Source: Rhizobiaceae bacterium
GTDB lineage: Bacteria; Pseudomonadota; Alphaproteobacteria; Rhizobiales; Rhizobiaceae
DNA length: 64,000 bases
Assembly (NCBI GenBank): GCA_017643025.1
Contig: JAEPOG010000002.1
Coordinates: forward strand, 310,001-374,000
Reading direction: 5' to 3'
In this document: piece by piece, positions 7,542 to 17,120 of the stretch
Numbering within the stretch: position 1 is the stretch's first letter
Layout of the letters: the number at the start of each line of letters is the position of its first letter
The notes under the pieces: generated by a model
The model's input: only the letters and a program-made list of their open reading frames with translations
Told to the model about the DNA's origin: nothing
The model's database searches: none
Made by a program: the position numbers and the translations under genes

Positions 7542-10046
7542 ATGCGATCCGTTGCACTGAACGACACCGGACACGGGCTGACGGGATTGGTACGGCGGTT
7601 CCTGCGCCGGATAGCCGGCATCGGGATGCTGTGCGCCGTGGCCTTCGCAGTGGCGAGCCTCGCCACCTGGAACGTCGCCGATCCGAGCTTCAGCCATGCG
7701 ACGGACGTGCTGTCCACCAATGCGATGGGTTTCGCCGGCGCGGTGTTCGCCGATCTCGCGATGCAGTTCTACGGCCTCGCCTCGCTCGGGCTGCTTGTGC
7801 CAGCCATCGTCTGGGCGCTGCGCTTCGTTGCCGGGCATCCCGTCAGCCGGCCACTGAAGCGTGGCCTCGCATGGACCGGCGCATCGCTGCTCGGCGCGGC
7901 TCTGGTCGGCTGTTTCGCGGCTCCTGAGACCTGGCCGCTGCCGTCCGGTCTCGGCGGCGTCTTTGGCGACATGGTGCTGGCGGTGCCGGGCTTCCTGATC
8001 GGCGGCTATCCCGGCGGATGGCAATCGCTCCTGATGGCCGTGCTGCTCGCCGGGCCGACGCTGTGGCTCTATCTGTTCGCTGCCAGCATTCTCGGCCGTG
8101 GCGAACCGTATGTGGGTGCATACGAGCAGGAAGACGAATTCGACGACGACGAGGAAAGCGACGGCGAAGGCTGGCTGGCGCTCGGGGCGCTAACCCACTG
8201 GTGGCTGTCGCTGCGCGCCTTCGTGCGCCGGCGGTTCGCGCCGGCTGTGCGCCTCGCCGCACGCGTGCCCGAATTTGACGAAGACGACGACATGCCTGTC
8301 GCCTCGCCACGCGCGCCGCACGGCGAGCGGATCGAACCCGAGTTCGACGAGCTGGGTGCGGGTGACGCGTCCGATTTCGCCATCGATGGATATGACGACG
8401 AACCCCTGGGTTACGATCCGGCGGATGAAGGTGCGGCGAGCGCGCGCGTCGACGGACCGGCGCCGCGGCCGCAGCAGGGCACGCGCATCCGCCGAGAGGC
8501 GCAGCGTTCGCTGATCGGCATGGGTGCGTTCGAGCTGCCTTCGCTCCACCTTCTCGCCGAGCCGAAGAACGTCGTGAAGGACCAGAGCCTGTCGACCGAG
8601 GCGCTGGAGCAGAATGCCCGGCTGCTAGAAGGCGTGCTGGAGGATTTCGGCGTCAAGGGCGAGATCATCCACGTCCGCCCCGGTCCGGTGGTCACGCTCT
8701 ACGAACTTGAGCCGGCGCCCGGCATCAAGTCGAGCCGCGTCATCGGCCTTGCCGACGACATCGCGCGCTCGATGAGCGCTATCGCCTGCCGCGTTGCCGT
8801 CGTGCCCGGGCGCAACGCAATCGGCATCGAATTGCCCAATGCGCGCCGCGAGACGGTCTATCTGCGCGAGATTCTGGCCAGCCGCGATTTCGAGCAGACC
8901 AAGGCCAAGCTGGCCCTGGCGCTCGGCAAGACCATCAACGGCGAGGCGGTGATCACCGATATCGCCAAGTTCCCGCATCTGCTGGTCGCCGGCACCACCG
9001 GCTCAGGTAAGTCGGTGGCGATCAACACTTTTATCCTGTCGATCCTCTATCGCATGACGCCGGAACAGTGCCGGCTGATCATGATCGATCCCAAGATGCT
9101 GGAGCTATCCGTCTATGACGGCATTCCGCACCTGCTGACGCCGGTCGTCACCGATCCGAAGAAGGCGGTCGTGGCGCTGAAATGGACCGTGCGGGAGATG
9201 GAAGACCGCTACCGCAAGATGTCCAAGCTCGGCGTGCGCAACATCGACGGCTTCAACCAGCGCGTCGCGCAGGCCGACAAGAAGGGCGAGCAGCTGTCGC
9301 GCACGGTGCAGACAGGTTTCGACCGCGAGACCGGCGAGGCGATCTACGAGACCGAGAGCCTCGACCTCGAGCCGATGCCCTACATCGTCGTCATCATCGA
9401 CGAGATGGCCGACCTGATGATGGTCGCCGGCAAGGACATCGAGGGCGCGGTGCAGCGCCTGGCGCAGATGGCGCGCGCGGCCGGCATCCACGTCATCATG
9501 GCGACGCAGCGGCCGTCGGTCGACGTCATCACCGGCACGATCAAGGCCAACTTCCCGACCCGCATCTCGTTCCAGGTGACTTCGAAGATCGACAGCCGCA
9601 CCATCCTCGGCGAGATGGGCGCCGAACAGCTGCTCGGCATGGGTGATATGCTCTACATGGCCGGCGGCGGGCGCATTCAGCGCGTGCACGGCCCGTTCGT
9701 CTCCGACGAGGAGGTCGAGGAGGTTGTGGCGCATCTGAAGAGCCAGGGGACGCCCGAATATCTCGACGCCATCGTTGATGATGACGATGAGGAAGAGGGA
9801 GGCGCCGGCGGCGGTTCGTCTGCGGGGGGCAGTTTCGAGGATTCCGACGACCCCTACGACCAGGCGGTTGCGGTGGTGCTGCGCGACGGCAAGGCGTCGA
9901 CCAGCTACATCCAGCGACGTCTCGGCATCGGCTACAACCGCGCCGCCTCGATCATCGAACGCATGGAAAACGAGGGCATCGTCGGTCCGGCCAACCATGC
10001 GGGCAAACGCGAAATCCTCGTCCCAACGGAAGAGGACCAGTTCTGA
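7542..10046 (+). CDS. ftsK: DNA translocase FtsK
   Basis: An 834-residue septum-located DNA pump that moves chromosome ends during division and activates XerCD at dif. The N-terminal part (about 20-200) holds hydrophobic membrane helices, followed by an acidic low-complexity linker (about 200-320). The motor carries Walker A GTTGSGKS with Lys490, and Walker [12 protein letters not shown] with Asp620 and Glu621. [22 protein letters not shown] is characteristic of FtsK. Residues about 770-834 form the gamma winged helix that reads KOPS sites ([18 protein letters not shown]). The length is typical of alphaproteobacteria. lolA follows closely, and a CtrA-type box lies upstream. Confidence 0.96.
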   Translation: MRSVALNDTGHGLTGLVRRFLRRIAGIGMLCAVAFAVASLATWNVADPSFSHATDVLSTNAMGFAGAVFADLAMQFYGLASLGLLVPAIVWALRFVAGHPVSRPLKRGLAWTGASLLGAALVGCFAAPETWPLPSGLGGVFGDMVLAVPGFLIGGYPGGWQSLLMAVLLAGPTLWLYLFAASILGRGEPYVGAYEQEDEFDDDEESDGEGWLALGALTHWWLSLRAFVRRRFAPAVRLAARVPEFDEDDDMPVASPRAPHGERIEPEFDELGAGDASDFAIDGYDDEPLGYDPADEGAASARVDGPAPRPQQGTRIRREAQRSLIGMGAFELPSLHLLAEPKNVVKDQSLSTEALEQNARLLEGVLEDFGVKGEIIHVRPGPVVTLYELEPAPGIKSSRVIGLADDIARSMSAIACRVAVVPGRNAIGIELPNARRETVYLREILASRDFEQTKAKLALALGKTINGEAVITDIAKFPHLLVAGTTGSGKSVAINTFILSILYRMTPEQCRLIMIDPKMLELSVYDGIPHLLTPVVTDPKKAVVALKWTVREMEDRYRKMSKLGVRNIDGFNQRVAQADKKGEQLSRTVQTGFDRETGEAIYETESLDLEPMPYIVVIIDEMADLMMVAGKDIEGAVQRLAQMARAAGIHVIMATQRPSVDVITGTIKANFPTRISFQVTSKIDSRTILGEMGAEQLLGMGDMLYMAGGGRIQRVHGPFVSDEEVEEVVAHLKSQGTPEYLDAIVDDDDEEEGGAGGGSSAGGSFEDSDDPYDQAVAVVLRDGKASTSYIQRRLGIGYNRAASIIERMENEGIVGPANHAGKREILVPTEEDQF

Positions 10047-10152
10047 TGCCGGAACGAATCACAGCCACGCCACCGCGAGTCCGGTCCGGCCAAATTTCGG
10101 CCCCAGTGACGATCTACCGCTCGACGCGCAGAGCCAACACGGAAACGCGATA

Positions 10153-10830
10153 ATGCCCGACACCCCGACCATCGCCCGCAACCGCCCGCGTTTTACGCGC
10201 CGCGCCGCGCTCGGATTGCTGGCCGGTACTTGCGCCGTGCTGATTGCGCCGCCGTCGCAGAAATGGAGCGCCGCGCAGGCCCAAGGGGCTGCCGCGCAGC
10301 GCATCGCCGACCACTTCTCGTCGGTGCGCACCATGATGGGTGAGTTCGTGCAGTTCGGCCCGTCGGGCGAACAGACGGGCGGCAAGTTCTTCATCGAGCG
10401 GCCGGGCAAGCTGCGCTTCAACTACGAAGCGCCGTCGGAATTCCGCGTCGTCGCCGACGGCAAGTCGGTTGTGTTGTTCAACAATCGGCTCAACACGGCC
10501 GACCTCTACACGCTGTCGCACACACCGCTGAAGCTGCTGCTCGACGAGCGCATCGACCTGTCTGGCGGCACGCTGAAAGGCATTCAGGAAGATGCGGACC
10601 TGACGACGATCAAGCTCGCCGACAAGTCCGTGTTCGGCGACGCCACGATCACGATGATGTTCGACCCGGAAACCTACGAACTGCGCCAGTGGACGATCAC
10701 CGACGCACAGGGCAAGGACACCACGGTCATGATCTTCAACGTCCAGCAGGGCGTGACCTTCGATCCGTCGGTGTTCCGGATCGACTACAACCGCGTCAAC
10801 GAGATCAACCAGCGCGAACGCGGCGGCTGA
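10153..10830 (+). CDS. lolA: LolA-family outer-membrane lipoprotein carrier
   Basis: A 225-residue periplasmic chaperone that receives lipoproteins from LolCDE and passes them to the outer membrane. The signal sequence has a twin-arginine-like TRRAALGLLAG and ends near AAQAQ. The mature part shows MMGEFVQFGPSGEQTGGKFFIERPGKLRFNYE, the strand pattern typical of LolA, and later VVADGKSVVLFNNRLNTAD. The ATG at 10153 is chosen; the longer open frame upstream overlaps ftsK in another frame. The location directly behind ftsK matches the ftsK-lolA order in many proteobacteria. Confidence 0.88.
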   Translation: MPDTPTIARNRPRFTRRAALGLLAGTCAVLIAPPSQKWSAAQAQGAAAQRIADHFSSVRTMMGEFVQFGPSGEQTGGKFFIERPGKLRFNYEAPSEFRVVADGKSVVLFNNRLNTADLYTLSHTPLKLLLDERIDLSGGTLKGIQEDADLTTIKLADKSVFGDATITMMFDPETYELRQWTITDAQGKDTTVMIFNVQQGVTFDPSVFRIDYNRVNEINQRERGG

Positions 10831-10937
10831 TTCCCGGCAAAGCTGTGGACTGAACGAACGGATCGGCGCGTACTCTCCGCGCGGCTTGCAACACCCCAAC
10901 GCGGCTGGCAGTTTCCGGCTCCTTCCCGGAGCCGTGA

Positions 10938-11744
10938 ATGCCGCTTTCGATCGCCACCTGGAACATCAACTCAGTTCGCCTCCGGCTGCCGCTGGTCGCC
11001 CGTTTCCTCGCCGAGCAGCAGCCCGATGCGCTCTGCCTCCAGGAGACCAAGTGCCCGGACGAGCTGTTCCCGGCGGAGGAGATCAAGGCGCTCGGCTACG
11101 AGCACATCGGCTTCCACGGACAGAAGGGCTATCACGGCGTCGCGACGCTTTCGAAGCAGCCGGTCGAAATCGTCGAGAAGCGCGAATTCTGTGCGAAGGG
11201 CGACAGTAGGCACCTGTCGGTGAAGATCGAGGCGGCGGGCAAGCCGATCCTCATTCATAATTTCTATGTGCCCGCCGGCGGTGACGAGCCCGACCCCGAC
11301 ATCAATCCGAAATTCCGACACAAGCTCGATTTCATCGAAGAGATGCGGGCCGTGCACGCCGATACGGGCGACGCCGCGGCCTCTATCCTCGTCGGCGACC
11401 TCAACATCGCGCCGCTCGAAGCCGATGTCTGGTCGCATAAGCAGTTGCTCAAGGTCGTCAGCCATACGCCGGTCGAAACTGAAGGTCTGGAAGCGATGCG
11501 GACCGGAGGCGGATGGAGCGATCTGATGCGTCTCCACACGCCGCCGCCGGAGAGGCTCTACACCTGGTGGAGCTATCGTGCCCGCGACTGGGCGGCGTCG
11601 GATCGCGGCCGCCGGCTCGACCATATCTGGTCGTCGGCCTCGCTCGAGCCGGTACTGCGGGACATTTCGATTCTAAAGGAAGCGCGCGGCTGGGAGCGGC
11701 CGTCCGACCACGTGCCGGTCATCGCGCGCTTCGATATCGACTGA
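10938..11744 (+). CDS. xthA: Exodeoxyribonuclease III
   Basis: A 268-residue endonuclease/exonuclease/phosphatase-fold DNA-repair enzyme that cleaves abasic sites and removes 3' blocks. The family motifs are in order: TWNINSVRLRL with the metal-site Asn, LCLQETKCPD with the metal-binding Glu, GDLNIAP with the catalytic Asp/Asn pair, RRLDHIWSS, and the C-terminal SDHVPVIARF with the catalytic His. The length matches E. coli ExoIII (268). It lies 107 bases after lolA and converges on the cyclic-nucleotide-binding gene. Confidence 0.94.
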   Translation: MPLSIATWNINSVRLRLPLVARFLAEQQPDALCLQETKCPDELFPAEEIKALGYEHIGFHGQKGYHGVATLSKQPVEIVEKREFCAKGDSRHLSVKIEAAGKPILIHNFYVPAGGDEPDPDINPKFRHKLDFIEEMRAVHADTGDAAASILVGDLNIAPLEADVWSHKQLLKVVSHTPVETEGLEAMRTGGGWSDLMRLHTPPPERLYTWWSYRARDWAASDRGRRLDHIWSSASLEPVLRDISILKEARGWERPSDHVPVIARFDID

Positions 11745-11790
11745 TTCTCTCCGGACGGAACAGGTTTCCACTTTTCCTGGAATTGCTTGG

Positions 11791-12243
11791 CTAGCCGAAT
11801 TTCGATCCCAGCCGGGTGATGTCGTCGAGCATCGCCTTCATGTTCGCCGTGATGCGCGCATGCAGCGCCGCGGCGATGTCGGGATATTCCTCGAGGATGC
11901 GGCGGAAGAGCGAGCGGTTGAGGCGGATCACCTCGACATCGGTCGCGGCGACTGCGGAGGTCAGGCGCGTGCCGCCGGAGATCAGCGCCAGTTCTCCCAA
12001 TATCGCGCCGGGGCCGGCTTCGCCGACCGATACGCGTTCGCTGCCGCGGCTGCGATAAAGTTCGACCGTACCCGCCGAAACGACATAGGCGCAGTCTGCT
12101 GCGGCGCCCTCCTGATAGAGGTCGCGGCCGGCGCGCAGGCGCATCGTCTCGGCGCCGAAAGCCAGCAGGCGAAGCTGTTCCCGGGAGAACCCCTCGAGCA
12201 GCGTCACCTGCTCCAGGATCCTTATATCGTCGTCAAGCGCCAT
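11791..12243 (-). CDS. Single-domain cyclic nucleotide-binding protein (Crp-type sensor without DNA-binding domain)
   Basis: A 150-residue protein that is essentially one cNMP-binding domain: LYQEGAAADCAYVVSAGTVEL, then the phosphate-binding cassette GAILGELALISGGTRLTSAVA, ending in two helices. The conserved Gly-Glu and Arg of the cassette are present. There is no helix-turn-helix, so it is a sensor or adaptor rather than a Crp-type regulator. The start at 12243 (MALDDDIRILEQV) is preferred over the track-long frame from 12279. It lies 73 bases after the OmpR-type regulator on the same strand. The cyclase at 49.9 kb is a possible cAMP source, by inference only. Confidence 0.8.
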   Translation of the reverse strand: MALDDDIRILEQVTLLEGFSREQLRLLAFGAETMRLRAGRDLYQEGAAADCAYVVSAGTVELYRSRGSERVSVGEAGPGAILGELALISGGTRLTSAVAATDVEVIRLNRSLFRRILEEYPDIAAALHARITANMKAMLDDITRLGSKFG

Positions 12244-12316
12244 TCCTGTCCCCGCTCCCCCGCGCGGAAGGCATATCACACCTGCCCGGACAATGTGCGC
12301 CCCGGCCCAAGCCGGC

Positions 12317-13000
12317 TCACGGAACGAGCTTGTATCCGCCGCTTTCTGTCACAAGAATTTCGGCATTGGAAGGATCGCGCTCGATCTTCTGGCGCAGGCG
12401 GTAGACATGCGTCTCCAGCGTGTGGGTAGTGACGCCGGAATTGTAGCCCCACACTTCCTCCAGAAGCACGTCGCGGGTCACCACGTTGCGGTCGGCGCGG
12501 TAGAGATATTTGATGATCGAGGCTTCCTTCTCGGTCAGCCTCACCTTGCCGCCGCGCTGGTCTATCAGCAGTTTCTGGCTCGGCTTGAAGGTGTAGGGCC
12601 CGACGGAGAAGGTGGCGTCCTCGCTCTGCTCGTGCTGGCGCAACTGGGCGCGGATGCGCGCCAGCAGCACGGCGAAGCGGAATGGCTTGGTTACATAGTC
12701 GTTTGCGCCGGCTTCCAGCCCGAGGATGGTGTCGGAATCGGTGTCGTGGCCGGTCAGCATGATGATCGGCGCCTTGAAGCCGCCTTTCCTCAGCACCTTA
12801 ACGGCCTCGCGGCCGTCCATGTCCGGCAGGCCGACATCCATGATCAGAAGGTCGACGATGGCGCCGCGCGCGGCCTGAATGCCCTTGGTGGCCGTCGCCT
12901 CCTGCAGGACGTCGAATTCCTCGTACAGCGAAAGCTGCTCCATCAGCGTGCCGCGCAGGTCTTCGTCGTCGTCGACGATGAGGAGTGTTCTGGAAGTCAT
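12317..13000 (-). CDS. OmpR/PhoB-family response regulator (CenR-like)
   Basis: A 227-residue two-component regulator. The receiver domain (1-120) has acidic residues Asp10-Asp12, phospho-acceptor Asp55 in LLIMDVGLPDMDG, the switch Thr in IIMLTGHD, and YVTKPF with the conserved Lys. The winged-helix effector (about 130-227) has TEKEASIIKYLY, then HTLETHVYRLRQKIE and a closing GGYKLVP. The pattern resembles the alphaproteobacterial cell-envelope regulator CenR, but that is from memory. The start at 13000 fits family N-termini. No histidine kinase is adjacent, so the cognate kinase is elsewhere. Confidence 0.88.
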   Translation of the reverse strand: MTSRTLLIVDDDEDLRGTLMEQLSLYEEFDVLQEATATKGIQAARGAIVDLLIMDVGLPDMDGREAVKVLRKGGFKAPIIMLTGHDTDSDTILGLEAGANDYVTKPFRFAVLLARIRAQLRQHEQSEDATFSVGPYTFKPSQKLLIDQRGGKVRLTEKEASIIKYLYRADRNVVTRDVLLEEVWGYNSGVTTHTLETHVYRLRQKIERDPSNAEILVTESGGYKLVP

Positions 13001-13117
13001 TGCCAATCCAATCCGAATTCTGCCCGCCCGCACGACAGGGAAGCCTGTTATTGACCGGCCCCCGTTTATGCGCAAGCTCGCGGCCACGATAGTCGCATCA
13101 CGGCCATTTGCTTTGCC

Positions 13118-13693
13118 ATGCAATCATACTCCAAAATCCGTTACCGCAAGGGAATTCGCGCGAATTTCCCCCGCCATGGGCTGGTCATCGCCGTGCGACC
13201 GCGGCCCGACCATCGCTCGCAGGGCCTGCTGACGGTCGGCGCGCGCACCATGCGCTGCGCGCTCGGCCGCTCGGGCATCGCGGCGCTGAAGCGCGAGGGC
13301 GACGGCGCGACGCCGCTGGCTTCGATGCGGGTGGTCGCCGGCTATTACCGGCCAGGCCGCACGCATCTGAAGACGCTGCTGCCAATGAAGCCGATCCGTC
13401 GTGACCTCGGCTGGTGCGACCTGCCGTCCGACCGGAACTACAACCGGCCGGTGCGCCTGCCTTATGGCGGCAGCCACGAGGGCATGTACCGCAAGGACCA
13501 TCTCTACGACGTGGTGCTGGTGCTCGACTGGAACCTCAGGCCACGCACGCGCGGCAAGGGCAGCGCCATCTTCCTGCACCTCGCCCGGCCCGGCTACACA
13601 CCCACCGAAGGCTGCGTGGCGGTGTCTGCGCGGGATATGGCCTGGCTGCTGGGGAGGGTGAAGAGGGGGATGAAGGTGCGGGTCCTTAGGTGA
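13118..13693 (+). CDS. L,D-transpeptidase (YkuD) family protein
   Basis: A 191-residue enzyme of the L,D-transpeptidase fold, expected to act on peptidoglycan or a related envelope substrate. The catalytic signature is complete: His154 in AIFLHLARP and Cys166 in TEGCVAVS. YGGSHEGMYRKDHLYDVVLVLDWN is the usual central strand region. No Sec signal peptide is obvious, so export or an alternative downstream start (for example the GTG near 13193) remains open. It is divergent from the response regulator, with 117 bases between starts. Confidence 0.82.
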   Translation: MQSYSKIRYRKGIRANFPRHGLVIAVRPRPDHRSQGLLTVGARTMRCALGRSGIAALKREGDGATPLASMRVVAGYYRPGRTHLKTLLPMKPIRRDLGWCDLPSDRNYNRPVRLPYGGSHEGMYRKDHLYDVVLVLDWNLRPRTRGKGSAIFLHLARPGYTPTEGCVAVSARDMAWLLGRVKRGMKVRVLR

Positions 13694-13805
13694 GTGCACA
13701 GCCGGAGTGGGTGAGCGAAAGGCGGCGCCGCCGAAGATCGGTCGCATACGCCCGCTAGGTATCAGACCGGAAGTCTTCGGACACACGAGCTGAGAGGATC
13801 GAACC

Positions 13806-14501
13806 ATGACCGTAGTGCTTGCTACCGTGTGCAAGGATGGAGTCGTACTCGGCTCGGACTCCCAGATCACGGACAAGGGGCGAGGCATGACCTACCCTGC
13901 CGAAAAGCTTCACCCTCTCGGGGATGTCGCGGCGTGGGGCGGCAGTGGAGCGCGCTCGGTGCTGTTCGACGTGGAGCGCTGCTTCAACGAAAACAGCGCG
14001 GCCATTCTGCAGGCGTCCGACATCGGCAGGGCGCTGCAGGAGCAGGTCCTCCCGATCCTGCGCCATCACTACGATACGTTCATTACCGACGTGCCGGGCG
14101 GGGAAGGCGGCGGGTCACCCGCAGCCTATGTGATGGCTGCCGGATGGCGGGACGGCCGGCCGTGGATCGTCGAGATAACGCCGTCCGGCATGATCGGCCA
14201 TTATGGCGATCTCGGTTTCCATGCAATCGGCAGCGGCGCGCCAATGGCCCAGCAGGCCGGCTCCCTTCTCTCCCATTTCCACTTGACCGAGCGGTCGGTG
14301 CGCTTCGGTTGCGCGGCGGTCCTGCGGGTCCTGCAGGCGCTCGACCTCACCTCTCCCAGTGTCGGTGAACCGTTCAGTCTTTGTCGCATCGACAAGGATG
14401 GCGCCCACCACCTCAGCGACGAGGACATCGAGCAGGTTCGCGAGGACGTGCGACGATGGGAGGAGGCCGAAAAGGCCGCAATCGACGACATATTTGACTA
14501 G
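13806..14501 (+). CDS. Stand-alone proteasome-beta-like Ntn hydrolase
   Basis: A 231-residue protein starting MTVVLATVCKDGVVLGSDSQ. If Met is removed, Thr2 becomes the N-terminal nucleophile. Relative to that Thr, Asp18, Lys34 and Gly48 fall at mature positions 17, 33 and 47, exactly the proteasome beta-subunit catalytic positions. A GSG turn (Ser143) and Asp180-x-x-Ser183 match the remaining active-site residues (Ser129, Asp166, Ser169) by motif. There is no propeptide. No alpha subunit, ATPase ring or Pup gene lies nearby. Substrate and assembly state are unknown. It differs in sequence from both HslV and Anbu as I remember them. Confidence 0.75.
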   Translation: MTVVLATVCKDGVVLGSDSQITDKGRGMTYPAEKLHPLGDVAAWGGSGARSVLFDVERCFNENSAAILQASDIGRALQEQVLPILRHHYDTFITDVPGGEGGGSPAAYVMAAGWRDGRPWIVEITPSGMIGHYGDLGFHAIGSGAPMAQQAGSLLSHFHLTERSVRFGCAAVLRVLQALDLTSPSVGEPFSLCRIDKDGAHHLSDEDIEQVREDVRRWEEAEKAAIDDIFD

Positions 14502-14918
14502 CCGACTTCGCGGGCGCTGGTTCAAGCGATCGAGCGGCCGGAAATCGGTTCCATTCATGAATCGCCAGCATAGGCCCGATCGCCAGTTCCCCCGAGACGC
14601 GATTGTTCGAAGTGGAGTACCGTTCGGCTATCCGACTCCTCTGGTTCATTGACGCATGAAGCGGCTTTCGTCAGTTACATCGCTGTTGGCGACGAACATT
14701 TTTCTGTCCGGCGTTTCGTTCGCCGCGACGGCTCCCTACAGATCGATTGTCGGTATCGACACTGGTCGCGGTGTTGAACCGGCAGCAGCGGAAGCGCGAC
14801 AAGGTAGGCGCCGCCGTCGCCTCCGAATCGCGCGTTTCGCGGCCCCGGAAACTGGCCGTCGGCACCTAGGCAGGTCATCGGTGCCCGGCCTCCTTGCGAA
14901 GGCCGGGCCGGTCTTGTC
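14502..14918. other. 417-base intergenic region, no supported gene
   Basis: The region lies between convergent genes. An open frame from 14656 begins with a signal-peptide-like stretch (MKRLSSVTSLLATN) but has no ribosome binding site, turns into arginine-rich sequence and runs into the end of the oxidase gene, so it is not accepted. The only clear structure is the hairpin at 14883-14908. Confidence 0.5.
14883..14908 (-). terminator. Hairpin downstream of the BBE-type oxidase
   Basis: A perfect 9-bp stem GCCCGGCCT/AGGCCGGGC with an 8-base loop, 11 bases past the stop of the minus-strand oxidase gene. It lacks a uridine run, so it is a moderate terminator candidate. Confidence 0.4.
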
Positions 14919-16307
14919 TCAGCTTGCTTTCCTGAACGGCTCCAGCTCGAGCCCCGGGCGGTGGAACATCGCGGTGGGATCGTATTTGCGCTGCAGTCTT
15001 TGAATGCGCTCATAGGCAAGCGGCGCGAAGGAGCGGCGCGACCGTTCGACCAGATCGAGATCGGCCTCGCCGATATAGTGGCCGAGCGAGATCGGCGCGA
15101 TGCGCTTGCTGGTGCCGCGCATCCAGGCGAGATTGGCCTGGTCGTCCGCGGCGTCTTCCCAGATCGCATAGGTGCAGCCGAAGGACGGCCCGACCATCGA
15201 GAAGGCTGTGTCGGGCATCGATTCGGCATTTTCCGGCGGCGGCGGCAGGATGACGCCGAGGGCTGTCGAGTACGGTGACGGCGCGTTTCTGATCGCGTCG
15301 GCCATGATCGCCATCTGGCGGGCAGGGTCGGCCGTCCAGTTGGTGTCGGCGGCGTAGCGGCGGCCCTGCGGGAACGACTGGTCCATGATCAGGTAGAGCA
15401 CCTCGAAGGGCGTATCCATCTCGGGCTGGACGTCGAGCGCGTTGGCGGGTGCGCCGGCGGCGATCTTCTCGAAAGTTGCGTGCGCCTCCTCCTCGGTATG
15501 GGCAAAGACCGTCGCGATTGCCGTCACCTTCTTCACCGCCTGGCCGGCAAGGGGCGGCGGCGCGGAGGAAAACACGGCCGAGAACTCGACATTGCCGGGT
15601 ACCATGCCCATCGTCGCGCTCATCCAGCGCTCGACGCTCGCAACCTCGTCGAGGGGGTAGACCCAGACGCTGGTGCGGATCGCGCGCGGCAGCTCGTGCA
15701 GGCGCAGCCTGTATTCGGTGACGACGCCGAAGAACTCGGGCCCGGCGCCGCGCGCCGCCCAGAAGATCTCCGGGTTCTGCGTCTCGCTGGCGCTGACCAG
15801 CGATCCGTCTGCGAGAACCACGTCGACGCCTTCCACGTTGTGGCAGGCGATGCCCCAGGTGCCGGCGTTCCAGCCGAAGCCGCCGCCGAGCAGATAGCCC
15901 GACACCGCGACGCTGGCGCAATGGCCGGTCGGAAAGGCGAGGCCTGCTTCGCCAAGCTCATGCGCAAGCCTTCCGTTTGTCACGGTCGGCTGCACGCGGG
16001 CGGTACGGGTCTCGACGTCGATCTCCAGAGCGTTCATGGCCGAGAGATCGATCACGACGCAATCCTGCAGCGAGATGGTCGAGAAATGGTGGCCGCTGCC
16101 GCGGGCCGAGACGCGCTTTCCATTGGCGGCGGCGAACCTCACCGCGGCCTGGACGTCAGCGGCGTCAGCAGCGCGGACGACGACCTCGGGAAACCGGCCG
16201 GGCTTGCGCCCGTTCCACAACAGTCCGGTGCGCACGGTTTCGTAGTCGGCGTCGTTACGGGTCTTCACCGTTCCACGAACGGCGTCCTTCAATTCCTGTA
16301 TGTTCAC
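14919..16307 (-). CDS. FAD-linked oxidase, berberine-bridge-enzyme type
   Basis: A 462-residue VAO-fold flavin oxidase. The FAD-binding half has the pyrophosphate loop VSARGSGHHFST, GHCASVAVSGYLLGGGFGW and the helix NPEIFWAARGAG. The C-terminal YERIQRLQRKYDPTAMFHRP is the BBE motif. His73 or His74 in the loop and Cys130 lie where bicovalent flavin attachment occurs in this family (8-alpha-His and 6-Cys). There is no signal peptide, so a cytoplasmic enzyme is expected. The substrate cannot be read. Single-gene unit, divergent from the flavin-domain/GAF pair. Confidence 0.82.
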   Translation of the reverse strand: MNIQELKDAVRGTVKTRNDADYETVRTGLLWNGRKPGRFPEVVVRAADAADVQAAVRFAAANGKRVSARGSGHHFSTISLQDCVVIDLSAMNALEIDVETRTARVQPTVTNGRLAHELGEAGLAFPTGHCASVAVSGYLLGGGFGWNAGTWGIACHNVEGVDVVLADGSLVSASETQNPEIFWAARGAGPEFFGVVTEYRLRLHELPRAIRTSVWVYPLDEVASVERWMSATMGMVPGNVEFSAVFSSAPPPLAGQAVKKVTAIATVFAHTEEEAHATFEKIAAGAPANALDVQPEMDTPFEVLYLIMDQSFPQGRRYAADTNWTADPARQMAIMADAIRNAPSPYSTALGVILPPPPENAESMPDTAFSMVGPSFGCTYAIWEDAADDQANLAWMRGTSKRIAPISLGHYIGEADLDLVERSRRSFAPLAYERIQRLQRKYDPTAMFHRPGLELEPFRKAS

Positions 16308-16568
16308 GGTCGTCTTCCTTCAGAGCCGGGGAGGCGGGCCAGTGACGGCGCGAAGTCCGTGCGCTGGGTGCTATCCTGTGAGTGTCGATTTGGGGTTGGC
16401 ACCGCGTCCGAAACGGGGCGGCGTCTATAGGCGGTGCAATAGACCGCTCGACGCCTGCGCGCTCGCTAAATGGTCCTGCACGAAACCGTAAAAGAATGCT
16501 AAGGGGACGCTCAGGGACGTGCCCAAAGCCGTTTTCCGACAATTCGACCTGTTTCAGCGAGCCCAGGC

Positions 16569-17120
16569 ATGCCACGCGCGTCCCAGCCTCATTCGCCGGA
16601 ATCCGATCTCGCCGCGCGGCGCGCCTATGTCGCGGTCGAAAGTGCGCCGCACGTGCTTGCGCCGGATCTGGCGGAGTTCTGTCAGAGCGGCATCAGCGTC
16701 ATCGTCGGAGCGTGTGTGGCTGGCGAAACGCCCGTCGCAGCGACTGGCTATGCGTGCCGGCTCATGCCAGGCAACCGGTTCCGACTCGTGCTCAGAAAAC
16801 TGGGCAATGAAGGCCTGCTGGAAGCGGTGGAACGCGGTGGCGCCATAGCGGCGACATTTAGCCAACCGACTACACACCGGTCGATCCAGATAAAGGGCAG
16901 CGGCGCTGTCGTCCTGCCGGCGGACGAGGAGGACCGGCGGGAGGCGCTACGCCAGACGGACGGCCTGCGCCTGGAACTGATCTACATCGGATATCCGCCG
17001 GCCTTCGCGGCCGCCTATCGTCACGTCGCCGAGGACGATCTCGTGGCCGTCGACCTGACGCCCGACGCCGCCTTCGTGCAGACGCCCGGCCCAGGCGCCG
17101 GCGCGGAACTGAAGCCATGA
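16569..17120 (+). CDS. Pyridoxamine 5'-phosphate oxidase-like (FMN split-barrel) protein
   Basis: A 183-residue protein with the split-barrel flavin/heme-binding fold: SGISVIVGACVAGETPVAATGYACRL, then NRFRLVLRKLGNEGLLEAV and GGAIAATFSQPTTHRSIQIKG, the alternating strand pattern of PNPOx-like domains. It ends in an Ala/Gly/Pro-rich tail. True PdxH motifs are absent, so it is not the B6 enzyme. Its stop overlaps the start of the next gene by 4 bases (ATGA), so the two are co-translated and probably work together. The role is unknown. Confidence 0.7.
   Translation: MPRASQPHSPESDLAARRAYVAVESAPHVLAPDLAEFCQSGISVIVGACVAGETPVAATGYACRLMPGNRFRLVLRKLGNEGLLEAVERGGAIAATFSQPTTHRSIQIKGSGAVVLPADEEDRREALRQTDGLRLELIYIGYPPAFAAAYRHVAEDDLVAVDLTPDAAFVQTPGPGAGAELKP

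Noticed and set aside
14656..15003. 115-codon frame with a signal-peptide-like start
   Set aside because: No ribosome binding site, becomes arginine-rich after residue 45, and overlaps the end of the BBE-type oxidase on the other strand.
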